From Bacteroidota bacterium (GTDB taxonomy: Bacteria; Bacteroidota; Bacteroidia; Sphingobacteriales; Sphingobacteriaceae): DNA of 10,624 bases. Below are positions 1 through 6,660 of the stretch, piece by piece; position 1 is the stretch's first letter, and the number at the start of each line of letters is the position of its first letter. A model generated the notes under the pieces. The model worked only from the letters and a program-made list of their open reading frames with translations, ran no database searches and was not told the DNA's origin. Made by a program: the position numbers and the translations under genes. The stretch lies in NCBI GenBank assembly GCA_025355225.1, contig JANYAB010000724.1:1-10624 (forward strand), written 5' to 3'.

Positions 1-1
1 C

Positions 2-1180
2 AATTATACGGGTACGCAAGTCAACCTGCACTGGAAAAACCGCAATGCCTTTAAAGGCGCTGAAGCATTAACCATAACGCTTTTCGGAAGCAGGGATATA
101 CAGTTTTCGGGCCAAAACAATGGGTATAATGTTTACCAGGCTGGTGTGCAGGGTACCCTTTCATGGCCCAGGTTTATCAGCCCCTGGGACTTTAAATCAA
201 ATAACGCCTTCATACCACGTACCAATTTAACCTTAGGATACACGCTGGTCAACCGCGTTAAACTATACAGCCTTAATTCATATAACGGTTCATTTGGCTA
301 TGAATGGAGGGAGAACGCCCACGTAACACAGGATTTAAACCTGATCAATGTAACACGTGTTGATGTTGCAAATGTGACCCAACAATATAAAGACAGCATA
401 ATACATACACGCAATCCAACTTTAGCTCACGTAATTGACCAGCAGTTTACATTCGGCCCAAGTTATGGCTATACTTATACCAATACAATGGAGACCTATA
501 AAACAAATACTTTCTATTACAACGGGAAAGTTACTTTGTCGGGTAATCTTTATGGCATACTTACAGGAGCAGATACTTTAAAGGGAAAGGTGAGCAAATT
601 GTTTGGCGTACCATTTAACCAGTTTGTTAAAATCGAAAATGAATTCCACTTTTATCATAAAACGGGGCCGAACAGCTCCCTTGCCAGCCGGATCATTGTT
701 GGCGTTGGCCTGCCTAATGGCAACTCTACCCAGTTGCCCTACAGCCAGCAGTTTTTTATAGGCGGCACCAATAGCCTGCGAGGTTTCAGAGCAAGGTCTA
801 TCGGGCCTGGCAGCTACACCCCGGGCAAGGAAATTACCGGCGGCAGCGGTTTTTTGCCGGATGAATCAGGGGATATAAAAATTGAAGCCAACCTTGAATA
901 CCGGCCAAAACTTTTCAGCATTGTTTATGGCGCGCTGTTTGTGGATGCAGGCAATATTTGGGACCTTAGGCCTCATTTCGGATTACCGGGAGCGGCATTT
1001 GGTAAAAACTTTTTAAGCCAGATGGCTGCCGATGCCGGCTTTGGATTAAGATTTGACATAACTGTTTTGGTATTACGCACCGACCTGGGATTTCCAATCC
1101 GGCAACCATTTGTGGGTTCACCGTTAAAATTCGATTTCAATAATAGAGTATTTAACCTGGCCATCGGTTATCCCTTTTAA
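2..1180 (+). CDS. Omp85-family outer-membrane barrel protein, probably TamL (5' end outside window)
   Basis: This is the C-terminal part of a BamA/TamA (Omp85) family protein, which inserts or exports proteins at the outer membrane. The frame is open from base 2, so the gene begins outside the window; 392 residues are visible. The Omp85 signature lies at about 771-806, with GGTNSLRGFRARS containing the RGF of the barrel-plugging loop 6. Alternating beta-strand patterns run to the end, and the last residues NLAIGYPF finish in Phe, as a Bam-dependent beta-signal should. The ending and the LRTDLGFPIRQPF segment resemble Bacteroidota TamL lipoproteins more than BamA, but the lipobox and POTRA domains that would settle this are out of view. 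The retropepsin-like gene follows on the same strand, 57 bp downstream, so co-transcription is possible. The Omp85 assignment is firm; the TamL assignment is moderate. Confidence 0.9.
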   Translation, partial: NYTGTQVNLHWKNRNAFKGAEALTITLFGSRDIQFSGQNNGYNVYQAGVQGTLSWPRFISPWDFKSNNAFIPRTNLTLGYTLVNRVKLYSLNSYNGSFGYEWRENAHVTQDLNLINVTRVDVANVTQQYKDSIIHTRNPTLAHVIDQQFTFGPSYGYTYTNTMETYKTNTFYYNGKVTLSGNLYGILTGADTLKGKVSKLFGVPFNQFVKIENEFHFYHKTGPNSSLASRIIVGVGLPNGNSTQLPYSQQFFIGGTNSLRGFRARSIGPGSYTPGKEITGGSGFLPDESGDIKIEANLEYRPKLFSIVYGALFVDAGNIWDLRPHFGLPGAAFGKNFLSQMAADAGFGLRFDITVLVLRTDLGFPIRQPFVGSPLKFDFNNRVFNLAIGYPF

Positions 1181-1212
1181 TTAGTGAATTAGTGAATTAT
1201 TGATTTATTGAA
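1181..1212. repeat. short tandem octamer array, unit near TTAGTGAA
   Basis: Directly after the barrel gene's stop codon there are four adjoining 8-bp units: TTAGTGAA twice (1181-1196), then TTATTGAT and TTATTGAA (1197-1212). The array ends 25 bp before the preferred start of the next gene. No hairpin with a T tract is seen, so it is not an obvious terminator. The 8-bp period matches the larger array between gyrB and the OmpH-like gene, although the unit differs. Confidence 0.7.
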
Positions 1213-1237
1213 TATTTATAAAGTATATTTCTGCCAT

Positions 1238-1663
1238 ATGACGATAACCATCCCTTTACAAATTATTGATCTTCATGAAGACGGCTTCCATCCGCTGGTA
1301 GAAGTTGTTGTTTATGGCAAGCCATTTACCCTGGTGCTGGATACCGGCGCTTCAAAAACAGCGTTTGACCAAACTATTCTTTTGCAGGCTGGCGGGAATG
1401 CTTTGATCAAGTCAAGCGACAGGTTATCAACCGGTTTAGGTACCAATGAGATGGCCTCGTCAACGGCTGTAATTAACGATTTGTACATTGGCACATTGCT
1501 AATACCAGAGTTTGAAGTGCCTGTTCTCGACCTGTCTAACATAAATATTGCTTACAGGCAAATGAATCACCCGGAAGTACTGGGTGTTTTAGGGGGCGAT
1601 ATTTTAATGAAGTATAAAGCAGTGATCGATTATGGAAAAAAGACCATATCCTTAAATATTTGA
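1238..1663 (+). CDS. retropepsin-like aspartic protease, single domain
   Basis: This 141-residue protein belongs to the clan AA aspartic proteases (gag-like/retropepsin fold). The catalytic motif LVLDTGAS is at residues 32-39 (Asp35). The Gly-rich stretch LSTGLGTNE (63-71) fits the flap, and GVLGGDIL (116-123) matches the second psi-loop signature. One catalytic Asp in a chain this short means it should work as a homodimer, as retroviral proteases do. No signal peptide or membrane segment is seen, so it is probably cytosolic. The reading frame also allows a TTG start at 1208, but that would lie inside the octamer array; the ATG at 1238 places the conserved fold near the N-terminus. No Shine-Dalgarno or clear promoter box was found, so it may be read through from the Omp85 gene. 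The substrate is unknown. Confidence 0.85.
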   Translation: MTITIPLQIIDLHEDGFHPLVEVVVYGKPFTLVLDTGASKTAFDQTILLQAGGNALIKSSDRLSTGLGTNEMASSTAVINDLYIGTLLIPEFEVPVLDLSNINIAYRQMNHPEVLGVLGGDILMKYKAVIDYGKKTISLNI

Positions 1664-1701
1664 ACTGTCTGTTCCCATGAAATACTATGCTTAAATCCCT
1701 T

Positions 1702-2976
1702 TTAAAATATATAGCTCAACCCAAATTGCACAGTTGTGATATTAAATGTATAGTTATAGTCCTGGTGAGCTCCCGCAACATCGCTGGATATTGATTCCTT
1801 GAAAATATAAGTCAATGAAAGATCAAAATTCTTTTTCAAAATGATGCCGGCTTTAAGAGGAACGGAAAACCAGCGTTTACTCAATCCAAAATTCGATTCG
1901 GTTTCATTAGTAACAGGGTTGACATAACTATCGCCACTGTAGGTAGAAAGATTGACCGATAAACCTGCATCAGCATATATTTTAAATGAATCGGTATTAT
2001 AGACATTATACTGAAACTGGGGGATAAGTGAAAAAGTGTGTTGTTGAAAAGAATAAGTTGATTTAATTTGGTTCTCCATAAAATACGGCTCCCCAACTGT
2101 TTCAAACTCGGCCGAAGAGTAGGCAACCTCCAATTTTAGTACCGATTTGCCCACGTCGGGAACAGGGAAGAAATTAAAACCAACCGATACCTTAGGAGAA
2201 AAAGAACTATGTGACCTCGTGCTCAAATTATAAAGGGGGAAATTTCCATCCAGGTTGACGGTACTATAATTTAACCCGACACCAGCAAAAAATCGGATAT
2301 AGTTTTTCTTAGCTGTATTTCGCACCTGCTTAAAATTATTTATTTTACTGCATATGGATACTAAATAGGTTCGTTGATATTCTGCATCCTCTATAAGCGC
2401 TTGTAAATTGCTACTAAAGGTATTGAACTTTTGGGCGATGAGTAATAATTGTTGTTTATAGGCATTCTGGTAGGATACAGTAACATTGTTTTTATCACTT
2501 GGCACAAAGTATACCCTGTAAATTAATTCAGCTACTTTTTTAGTTTGGCTGTCATAAATATAGAACCTGTCTTTCAGACCATCACTGTAAGAATATAACG
2601 ATGCGTTTTTCCCTTGTTGTTCTGCTTTTAAAAAAACTGTAGCTGTTCGTGTGCTTGTATCCCTTTCGTGTCCGAGCTTTTGAATATTGGTTTCATCAAG
2701 GCTGATAGAAGTAGTGAATGTTTTATAAGCAACTGCACCGGGCACTTCGAAATAACCGATATCATTTACCGTAAAATCTTGCGGAGCCGATTTATCCAAT
2801 GATGTTTTAAAATTAACATCCTGTGGATTATTTCCCCATTCTTTTAAATCGATATAACCTTTTAACGTATCCCCCTTTAAATTGATAACAAAACCTGGTT
2901 TGTAATAACCCTGAGCCAATGAAAAAAGCGGGGATAAAACGGCTATTATTAGCAATAGTTTGTAGAAATGTTTCAT
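1702..2976 (-). CDS. secreted protein of unknown function, probable outer-membrane beta-barrel
   Basis: I do not recognise a named family for this 424-residue protein. Residues 1-22 form a good Sec signal peptide (basic start, hydrophobic core LLLIIAVLSPLF, likely cut after SLAQ). Residues 23-165 have a pattern common in Bacteroidota secreted proteins, starting GFVINLKGDTLKGYIDLK. A helical, Gln-rich stretch follows (about 170-225). From about 227 onward the sequence alternates in beta-strand fashion (FFAGVGLNYS, PKVSVGFNFF, FSLIPQFQYNVY, FKIYADAGLSVNLS) and ends FGLSYIF, with the terminal Phe typical of outer-membrane barrels. A barrel of roughly eight strands fits, similar in outline to PorT-like barrels, but this rests on pattern alone. 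The gene stands alone, convergent with the protease gene, and has its own promoter box. Some homologues may carry misleading names, so function should not be inferred from annotation. Confidence 0.85.
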   Translation of the reverse strand: MKHFYKLLLIIAVLSPLFSLAQGYYKPGFVINLKGDTLKGYIDLKEWGNNPQDVNFKTSLDKSAPQDFTVNDIGYFEVPGAVAYKTFTTSISLDETNIQKLGHERDTSTRTATVFLKAEQQGKNASLYSYSDGLKDRFYIYDSQTKKVAELIYRVYFVPSDKNNVTVSYQNAYKQQLLLIAQKFNTFSSNLQALIEDAEYQRTYLVSICSKINNFKQVRNTAKKNYIRFFAGVGLNYSTVNLDGNFPLYNLSTRSHSSFSPKVSVGFNFFPVPDVGKSVLKLEVAYSSAEFETVGEPYFMENQIKSTYSFQQHTFSLIPQFQYNVYNTDSFKIYADAGLSVNLSTYSGDSYVNPVTNETESNFGLSKRWFSVPLKAGIILKKNFDLSLTYIFKESISSDVAGAHQDYNYTFNITTVQFGLSYIF

Positions 2977-3001
2977 GTATTATGTGTAAAATTTAGGTGT
3001 C

Positions 3002-3009
3002 CAAAGGTA
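3002..3009 (-). promoter_or_regulatory. Bacteroidota -7 box for the 424-residue barrel gene
   Basis: The minus strand reads TACCTTTG, a full match to TAnnTTTG, ending 25 bp before the ATG. It lies between the gyrB terminator and the gene, where a promoter is needed. No clear -33 TTG element was found upstream. Confidence 0.55.
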
Positions 3010-3041
3010 AATTTATTTATAATAATCCAGTGTTATTGGAT

Positions 3042-3077
3042 AAAAAAAGGTCTCTGCCTTGAAACAGAGACCTTTTT
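3042..3077 (-). terminator. strong Rho-independent terminator of gyrB
   Basis: AAAAAGGTCTCTG (3044-3056) pairs perfectly with CAGAGACCTTTTT (3065-3077) around an 8-base loop. On the minus strand the stem is followed by a run of seven T. It begins 36 bp past the gyrB stop codon. Because of the A/T arms it could also stop plus-strand transcription. Confidence 0.9.
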
Positions 3078-3113
3078 AATATATTTTTTTAATTCAGTTT
3101 TGAAGATAAGTGA

Positions 3114-5072
3114 CTAAACGTCAATCCTTGCATATTTCGCATTCTTCTCAATAAATTCTCTGCGGGGTGCAACTTCATCACCCATCAGCATCGAGAAGGT
3201 GTGGTCACACTCTGCAGCATTATCAATGCTTGCACGGCGCAAAGTGCGGGTTGCCGGATTCATAGTAGTTTCCCATAATTGTTCGGCGTTCATCTCACCT
3301 AAACCTTTATAGCGTTGTATGTGAACACTATCTTCCTTACCGGCGCCTTTAAGGCGCTGCACCGCAGCATCGCGTTGTACTTCATTCCAGCAATACTCCT
3401 GTTCTTTTCCTTTTTTAACCAGGTACAACGGCGGAGTGGCAATATATACATAGCCAAATTCAACCAGTTCCTTCATATAACGGAAAAAGAATGTCAGGAT
3501 CAAAGTAGTGATGTGCGATCCGTCAACGTCCGCATCGGTCATAATAATGATCTTATGATAGCGAAGTTTTGATATGTTCAGTTCCTTATCATCTTCCGCT
3601 GTGCCAATGCTCACGCCAAGACCTGTAAACATATTTTTTATTTCTTCATTCTCATATATCTTATGCTCCATCGCCTTTTCAACATTCAATATCTTACCTC
3701 TTAAAGGTAAAATAGCCTGATACTCACGGTTACGGCCCTGCTTGGCTGTACCACCGGCAGAGTCTCCCTCAACCAGGTATAGTTCGCAAAGCGCAGGATC
3801 ACTATTGGCACAATCAGCAAGCTTGCCGGGTAAACCCGATCCGCTCATAACGTTTTTGCGCTGAACCATTTCGCGTGCTTTGCGTGCCGCAGCGCGGGCT
3901 GTAGCTGCAAGAATCACCTTGTTAACTATCATTTTAGCCTCGCGCGGATGTTCTTCCAGGTAGTTACCTAATATCTCGCCTACGGCCATATCTACCGCAC
4001 CCATAACCTCGTTATTGCCTAATTTGGTTTTGGTTTGTCCTTCAAACTGCGGCTCGGCTACTTTAACTGAGATAACGGCGGTTAATCCTTCACGAAAATC
4101 GTCACCGGTGATCTCGATTTTCATGTTTTTTAGCAAGCCCGACTTATCGGCATAAGCTTTCAAAGTACGGGTTAGCCCCCTGCGGAAACCGGCAACGTGC
4201 GTACCGCCTTCAATAGTATTTATGTTGTTTACGTACGAGTGAACGTTCTCAGTATAAGTATCATTATATTGCAAAGCAAGCTCTACAGGTATCCCCTGTT
4301 TCATGCCGTCCACATATATCGGTTCGGGTATAATAGATGTACGTGTTCCGTCAAGGTATTTTACAAATTCGCGTAAGCCACCTTCCGAATAAAAGTCTTC
4401 TGTAGCAAAAGTTCCATCTTCATTTGGGTAACGCTCATCCGTTAAAGATAAACGAATTCCCTTATTCAAATAAGCCAGTTCGCGCAAACGAGCAGCAAGC
4501 GTATCATATTTGAATTCAGTAGTTAGCGTGAAGATCTCGGAGTCGGGTTTAAAAATTACAGTTGTGCCCCTTTTATCGGTTTCGCCGATGGTTTTTACGC
4601 CAAATAATGGCTTACCTTTTTCGTATTCCTGGGTCCATATTTTACCTTCCCTGTAAACCAAGGCGGTTAAATGAATTGAAAGGGCGTTTACGCAACTGAC
4701 ACCCACACCGTGTAAACCGCCGGATACCTTGTACGTATCCTTGTCAAATTTACCACCTGCGTGCAATACCGTCATTACGATCTCCAGTGCCGATATCTTT
4801 TCTTTTGTAGTAATACCAGTAGGGATACCCCGGCCATTATCTTCAACTCTAATTGAATTATCTTTCAGGATGGTTACCTTAATATTGTCGCAATAACCAG
4901 CCAGTGCCTCATCTATTGAGTTATCAACAACCTCATATACTAAATGATGCAAGCCTTTGGTGCCCGTGTCGCCAATATACATGGATGGGCGTTTGCGCAC
5001 GGCTTCTAAGCCTTCTAAAACCTGGATGTTATCTGCTGAATAATTAGATTTGTCTTTATTTTCTTCGATCAT
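3114..5072 (-). CDS. gyrB: DNA gyrase subunit B
   Basis: This is the ATPase subunit of DNA gyrase, which with GyrA introduces negative supercoils. From the ATG at 5072 the protein has 652 residues, normal for the short GyrB form of most bacteria. The GHKL ATPase motifs are present: YEVVDNSIDEA (Glu47, Asn51), VEDNGRGIP (76-84) and GGLHGVGVS (118-126). The QTKTKLGN motif of the transducer domain is at 346-353. The TOPRIM metal site is complete, with LVEGDSAGG (433-441) and MTDADVDGSH (511-520). The C-terminal QRYKGLGEMN (586-595) and RREFIEKNA are standard. An in-frame TTG at 5087 would add five residues, but the -7 box at 5095-5102 would put the transcript start at about that codon, so the ATG is preferred. 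It is transcribed alone and ends in a strong hairpin. GyrA is not in the window. Confidence 0.98.
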   Translation of the reverse strand: MIEENKDKSNYSADNIQVLEGLEAVRKRPSMYIGDTGTKGLHHLVYEVVDNSIDEALAGYCDNIKVTILKDNSIRVEDNGRGIPTGITTKEKISALEIVMTVLHAGGKFDKDTYKVSGGLHGVGVSCVNALSIHLTALVYREGKIWTQEYEKGKPLFGVKTIGETDKRGTTVIFKPDSEIFTLTTEFKYDTLAARLRELAYLNKGIRLSLTDERYPNEDGTFATEDFYSEGGLREFVKYLDGTRTSIIPEPIYVDGMKQGIPVELALQYNDTYTENVHSYVNNINTIEGGTHVAGFRRGLTRTLKAYADKSGLLKNMKIEITGDDFREGLTAVISVKVAEPQFEGQTKTKLGNNEVMGAVDMAVGEILGNYLEEHPREAKMIVNKVILAATARAAARKAREMVQRKNVMSGSGLPGKLADCANSDPALCELYLVEGDSAGGTAKQGRNREYQAILPLRGKILNVEKAMEHKIYENEEIKNMFTGLGVSIGTAEDDKELNISKLRYHKIIIMTDADVDGSHITTLILTFFFRYMKELVEFGYVYIATPPLYLVKKGKEQEYCWNEVQRDAAVQRLKGAGKEDSVHIQRYKGLGEMNAEQLWETTMNPATRTLRRASIDNAAECDHTFSMLMGDEVAPRREFIEKNAKYARIDV

Positions 5073-5094
5073 ATTTGTGTGAAACAATAACCTT

Positions 5095-5102
5095 CAAAAG
5101 TA
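5095..5102 (-). promoter_or_regulatory. Bacteroidota -7 box for gyrB
   Basis: The minus strand reads TACTTTTG, a full TAnnTTTG match, ending 22 bp before the gyrB ATG. The expected transcript start falls near 5088, giving a leader of about 15 bases and excluding most of the upstream TTG option. No convincing -33 element is seen. Confidence 0.55.
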
Positions 5103-5154
5103 CGCATTTTACCCCATATATCTGCTATTGTTGATAAATAGATGCGTCTTTTTT

Positions 5155-5356
5155 GATGTGCAGATATGCAAATGTGCAGATGCTTGTGACGATGTGCAGA
5201 TATGCAAATGTGCAGATTGCAGATGCTAGTAATAATATGCAAATCTGCGGATGTGCAGGCATCCATAATTTTTGATTCCACCTTAGTTAATCCATATATC
5301 AGCTCATCTGCACATCCGCATATCTGCACATTTACTCATTCGCACATTTGCACATC
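5155..5356. repeat. inverted pair of 8-bp-period repeat arrays in the gyrB/ompH-like spacer
   Basis: The spacer at 5073-5414 (342 bp) has no convincing gene. Its left arm holds three blocks of three octamers each (5155-5178, 5191-5214, 5234-5257), with unit RATGTGCA and variants such as GATATGCA. Blocks one and two belong to an exact 27-bp direct repeat (5155-5181 and 5191-5217). The right arm (5301-5356) holds seven contiguous octamers in the opposite orientation, unit YGCACATY. Positions 5309-5332 can pair with 21 of 24 bases in any of the three left blocks, so a long hairpin or cruciform could form around a loop of about 51 bp or more. Three octamers are 24 bp, which keeps the codon phase and explains the repetitive open frames on both strands here. 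Function is unknown; it may be a degenerate repeat family or a protein-binding or structured region between two divergent promoters. Confidence 0.85.
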
Positions 5357-5384
5357 CACCATTAGGATACTTGTGTTGAAAGTA

Positions 5385-5392
5385 TATCTTTG
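5385..5392 (+). promoter_or_regulatory. Bacteroidota -7 box for the OmpH-like gene
   Basis: TATCTTTG, a full TAnnTTTG match, ends 22 bp before the ATG at 5415. It lies just outside the right repeat arm (last octamer ends at 5356), so the -33 region would fall between the repeats and the box. Only a weak TTAG at 5362-5365 has suitable spacing. Confidence 0.55.
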
Positions 5393-5414
5393 TGAAAATT
5401 TTTAATTTAGCATA

Positions 5415-6014
5415 ATGAAAACCAAGGCTTCTTTTTTTACAAAAATAACAATAGGCTTATTGATTGCGGGAAGCATAGCCGCATGCAACCAAAACAAAAC
5501 CGGAGATAAAACAACTGCTGATCAAACAAGTACGGGAAACTCTGGCAAATCCTCGATTGTATTTATTAATCAGGATACATTAACCGTCAAGTATGAGTAC
5601 GCTAAAGACATGCGCAAACGTCTTGAGGACAAAGGAAAAGCTGCACAAAATGATGTGGGAAGCCGCAAACAGGCCTTTCAACGGGAAGTTGCAGAATACC
5701 AAAAAAGTGCTAATACACTTAGTGCCGATCAGCGGTCCACAACGGAACAACTCCTTCAACGCAAAGGGCAAGAGATGCAAACTTACGAGCAAAATGCCTC
5801 CGCTCAGTTTCAGAACGATCAAGCTGGTGAAACTCAAAAACTCTATGAAAAAGTTTATGCATTCACCAAACAATACGCAAAGGATAATGGCTACAAACTG
5901 GTTTTAACTTTCCAAACTGGCAACACCAATTTACTATATGGCGACGCGAGCCTGGATGTTACAGCAGATGTAATAAAAAAACTGAACGATGCTTACGCAA
6001 AGGAAAAGAAATGA
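5415..6014 (+). CDS. OmpH/Skp-family lipoprotein (periplasmic chaperone-like)
   Basis: This 199-residue protein belongs to the OmpH/Skp family, whose members hold unfolded outer-membrane proteins in the periplasm. Residues 1-24 form a lipoprotein signal: Lys-rich start, hydrophobic core ITIGLLIAGS and lipobox IAAC with Cys24. A low-complexity Thr/Gly/Lys linker (25-46) follows. The Skp core begins at SSIVFINQDTLTVKYEYAK (47-65). A long charged, Gln-rich helical stretch (about 60-157) is the expected coiled-coil arm, and YKLVLTFQTGNTNLLYGD (160-177) is the strand that closes the trimer body, followed by DVTADVIKKLNDAY. Classical Skp is soluble, so the lipid anchor is a variation. The residues after Cys24 (NQNK) lack the acidic surface-export signal described in some Bacteroidota, which suggests it faces the periplasm. 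It is monocistronic, or at most weakly linked to guaD. The family call is strong; the chaperone role is inferred. Confidence 0.9.
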   Translation: MKTKASFFTKITIGLLIAGSIAACNQNKTGDKTTADQTSTGNSGKSSIVFINQDTLTVKYEYAKDMRKRLEDKGKAAQNDVGSRKQAFQREVAEYQKSANTLSADQRSTTEQLLQRKGQEMQTYEQNASAQFQNDQAGETQKLYEKVYAFTKQYAKDNGYKLVLTFQTGNTNLLYGDASLDVTADVIKKLNDAYAKEKK

Positions 6015-6067
6015 TCTTTACAAGATCGGTTGTATAAATAGTATAGGCATTTGTAAATCTTATAATC

Positions 6068-6097
6068 AATCCTGGTTTTACACCGGGATTTTTAATT
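6068..6097 (+). terminator. Rho-independent terminator after the OmpH-like gene
   Basis: AATCCTGG (6068-6075) pairs with CCGGGATT (6083-6090), eight pairs with one G-T wobble, around the loop TTTTACA. A T-rich tail (TTTAATT) follows. It starts 53 bp after the stop codon and ends only about 13 bp before the guaD start, so guaD would depend on read-through or on a promoter overlapping this hairpin. Confidence 0.7.
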
Positions 6098-6098
6098 T

Positions 6099-6103
6099 GG
6101 AGG
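6099..6103 (+). promoter_or_regulatory. strong Shine-Dalgarno site that fixes the guaD start
   Basis: GGAGG lies directly against an ATG at 6104 but six bases before a second in-frame ATG at 6110. Only the second has workable spacing, so 6110 is taken as the start. Such a full Shine-Dalgarno is uncommon in Bacteroidota and is not found before the neighbouring genes. Confidence 0.7.
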
Positions 6104-6109
6104 ATGGAA

Positions 6110-6583
6110 ATGAGTGAACATGAAAAATATATGCGGATGGCAATCGAGTTGTCTGAATATAATGTAAAACAAGGTGTCGGCGGTCCGTTTGGCGCTGTGA
6201 TTGTTAAAGATGGAATGGTTATAGCCCGCAGTGCAAACAAGGTAGTTCAGCAAAATGACCCGACGGCACATGCTGAAATAGCTGTAATAAGGCTTGCCTG
6301 CCAGGAATTAGGGACCTATAACCTTGAGGGATGCGTAATTTATACAAGTTGCGAACCTTGTCCCATGTGTCTTGGAGCAATTTACTGGGCAAAGATCGAT
6401 ACCATATACTACGGCAATACCAAAACGGATGCTTCTGCAATCGGTTTTGATGATCATTTTATTTATGAGGAACTGGAGCGTCCTTTGAATCAACGCAAGC
6501 TATTGAGCGTGCAATTATTGCGTGATGAAGCGCTGCCTGCCTTCAAACTTTGGGATACATCCGAATCCAAAACGGATTATTAG
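6110..6583 (+). CDS. guaD: guanine deaminase
   Basis: This enzyme hydrolyses guanine to xanthine and ammonia in purine salvage and catabolism, in the cytosol. The 157-residue protein has the zinc cytidine-deaminase fold and closely follows B. subtilis GuaD in length and sequence. GGPFGAVIVKDG (24-35) is the substrate-binding region. DPTAHAE (50-56) carries zinc ligand His54 and proton-shuttle Glu56. TSCEPCPMCLGAIYWA (79-94) carries zinc ligands Cys84 and Cys87. GFDDHFIYEE (112-121) and the C-terminal Tyr are also shared with GuaD, in which the tail takes part in a domain-swapped dimer. The tRNA deaminase TadA shares the zinc motifs but not the GFDD region or this C-terminus. The gene follows a terminator closely and converges on pglF. 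It is a single gene with no purine-pathway neighbours in view. Confidence 0.92.
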   Translation: MSEHEKYMRMAIELSEYNVKQGVGGPFGAVIVKDGMVIARSANKVVQQNDPTAHAEIAVIRLACQELGTYNLEGCVIYTSCEPCPMCLGAIYWAKIDTIYYGNTKTDASAIGFDDHFIYEELERPLNQRKLLSVQLLRDEALPAFKLWDTSESKTDY

Positions 6584-6599
6584 TTTAACCCTCAAATAA

Positions 6600-6634
6600 C
6601 AAAGAGCGGCCATCTTACCGATGATCGCTCTTTG
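6600..6634. terminator. hairpin between convergent guaD and pglF, possible bidirectional terminator
   Basis: CAAAGAGCG (6600-6608) pairs perfectly with CGCTCTTTG (6626-6634). Inside, CATC (6611-6614) pairs with GATG (6620-6623) across a 2x2 internal loop. It sits midway between the two stop codons, as a shared terminator would. The tract after the stem is poor in T on the plus strand and only moderate (TTATTT) on the minus strand, so it may instead be an RNA-stabilising 3' end. Confidence 0.6.
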
Positions 6635-6660
6635 CAACAGAATTCATTCAATTACCTTCT

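Noticed and set aside
1208..1237. TTG start adding ten residues to the retropepsin-like protein
   Set aside because: It lies within the octamer array, and the added residues do not look like part of the fold or like a signal peptide.
3315..3572. Plus-strand open frames within gyrB, pglE and pglF
   Set aside because: They are antisense shadows of strongly conserved coding sequence and show no protein-like features of their own.
5155..5356. CRISPR array
   Set aside because: The repeated units are 8 bp and contiguous, the longer 27-bp repeat occurs only twice with a 9-bp gap, there are no unique spacers of regular length, and no cas gene is present.
5069..5405. Two overlapping open frames on opposite strands (86 and 67 residues) rich in His, Cys and Ile repeats
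   Set aside because: They arise because three octamers make 24 bp and keep the codon phase. The repeated peptide is a translation of the repeat array, one frame runs into the gyrB start, and neither resembles a protein family.
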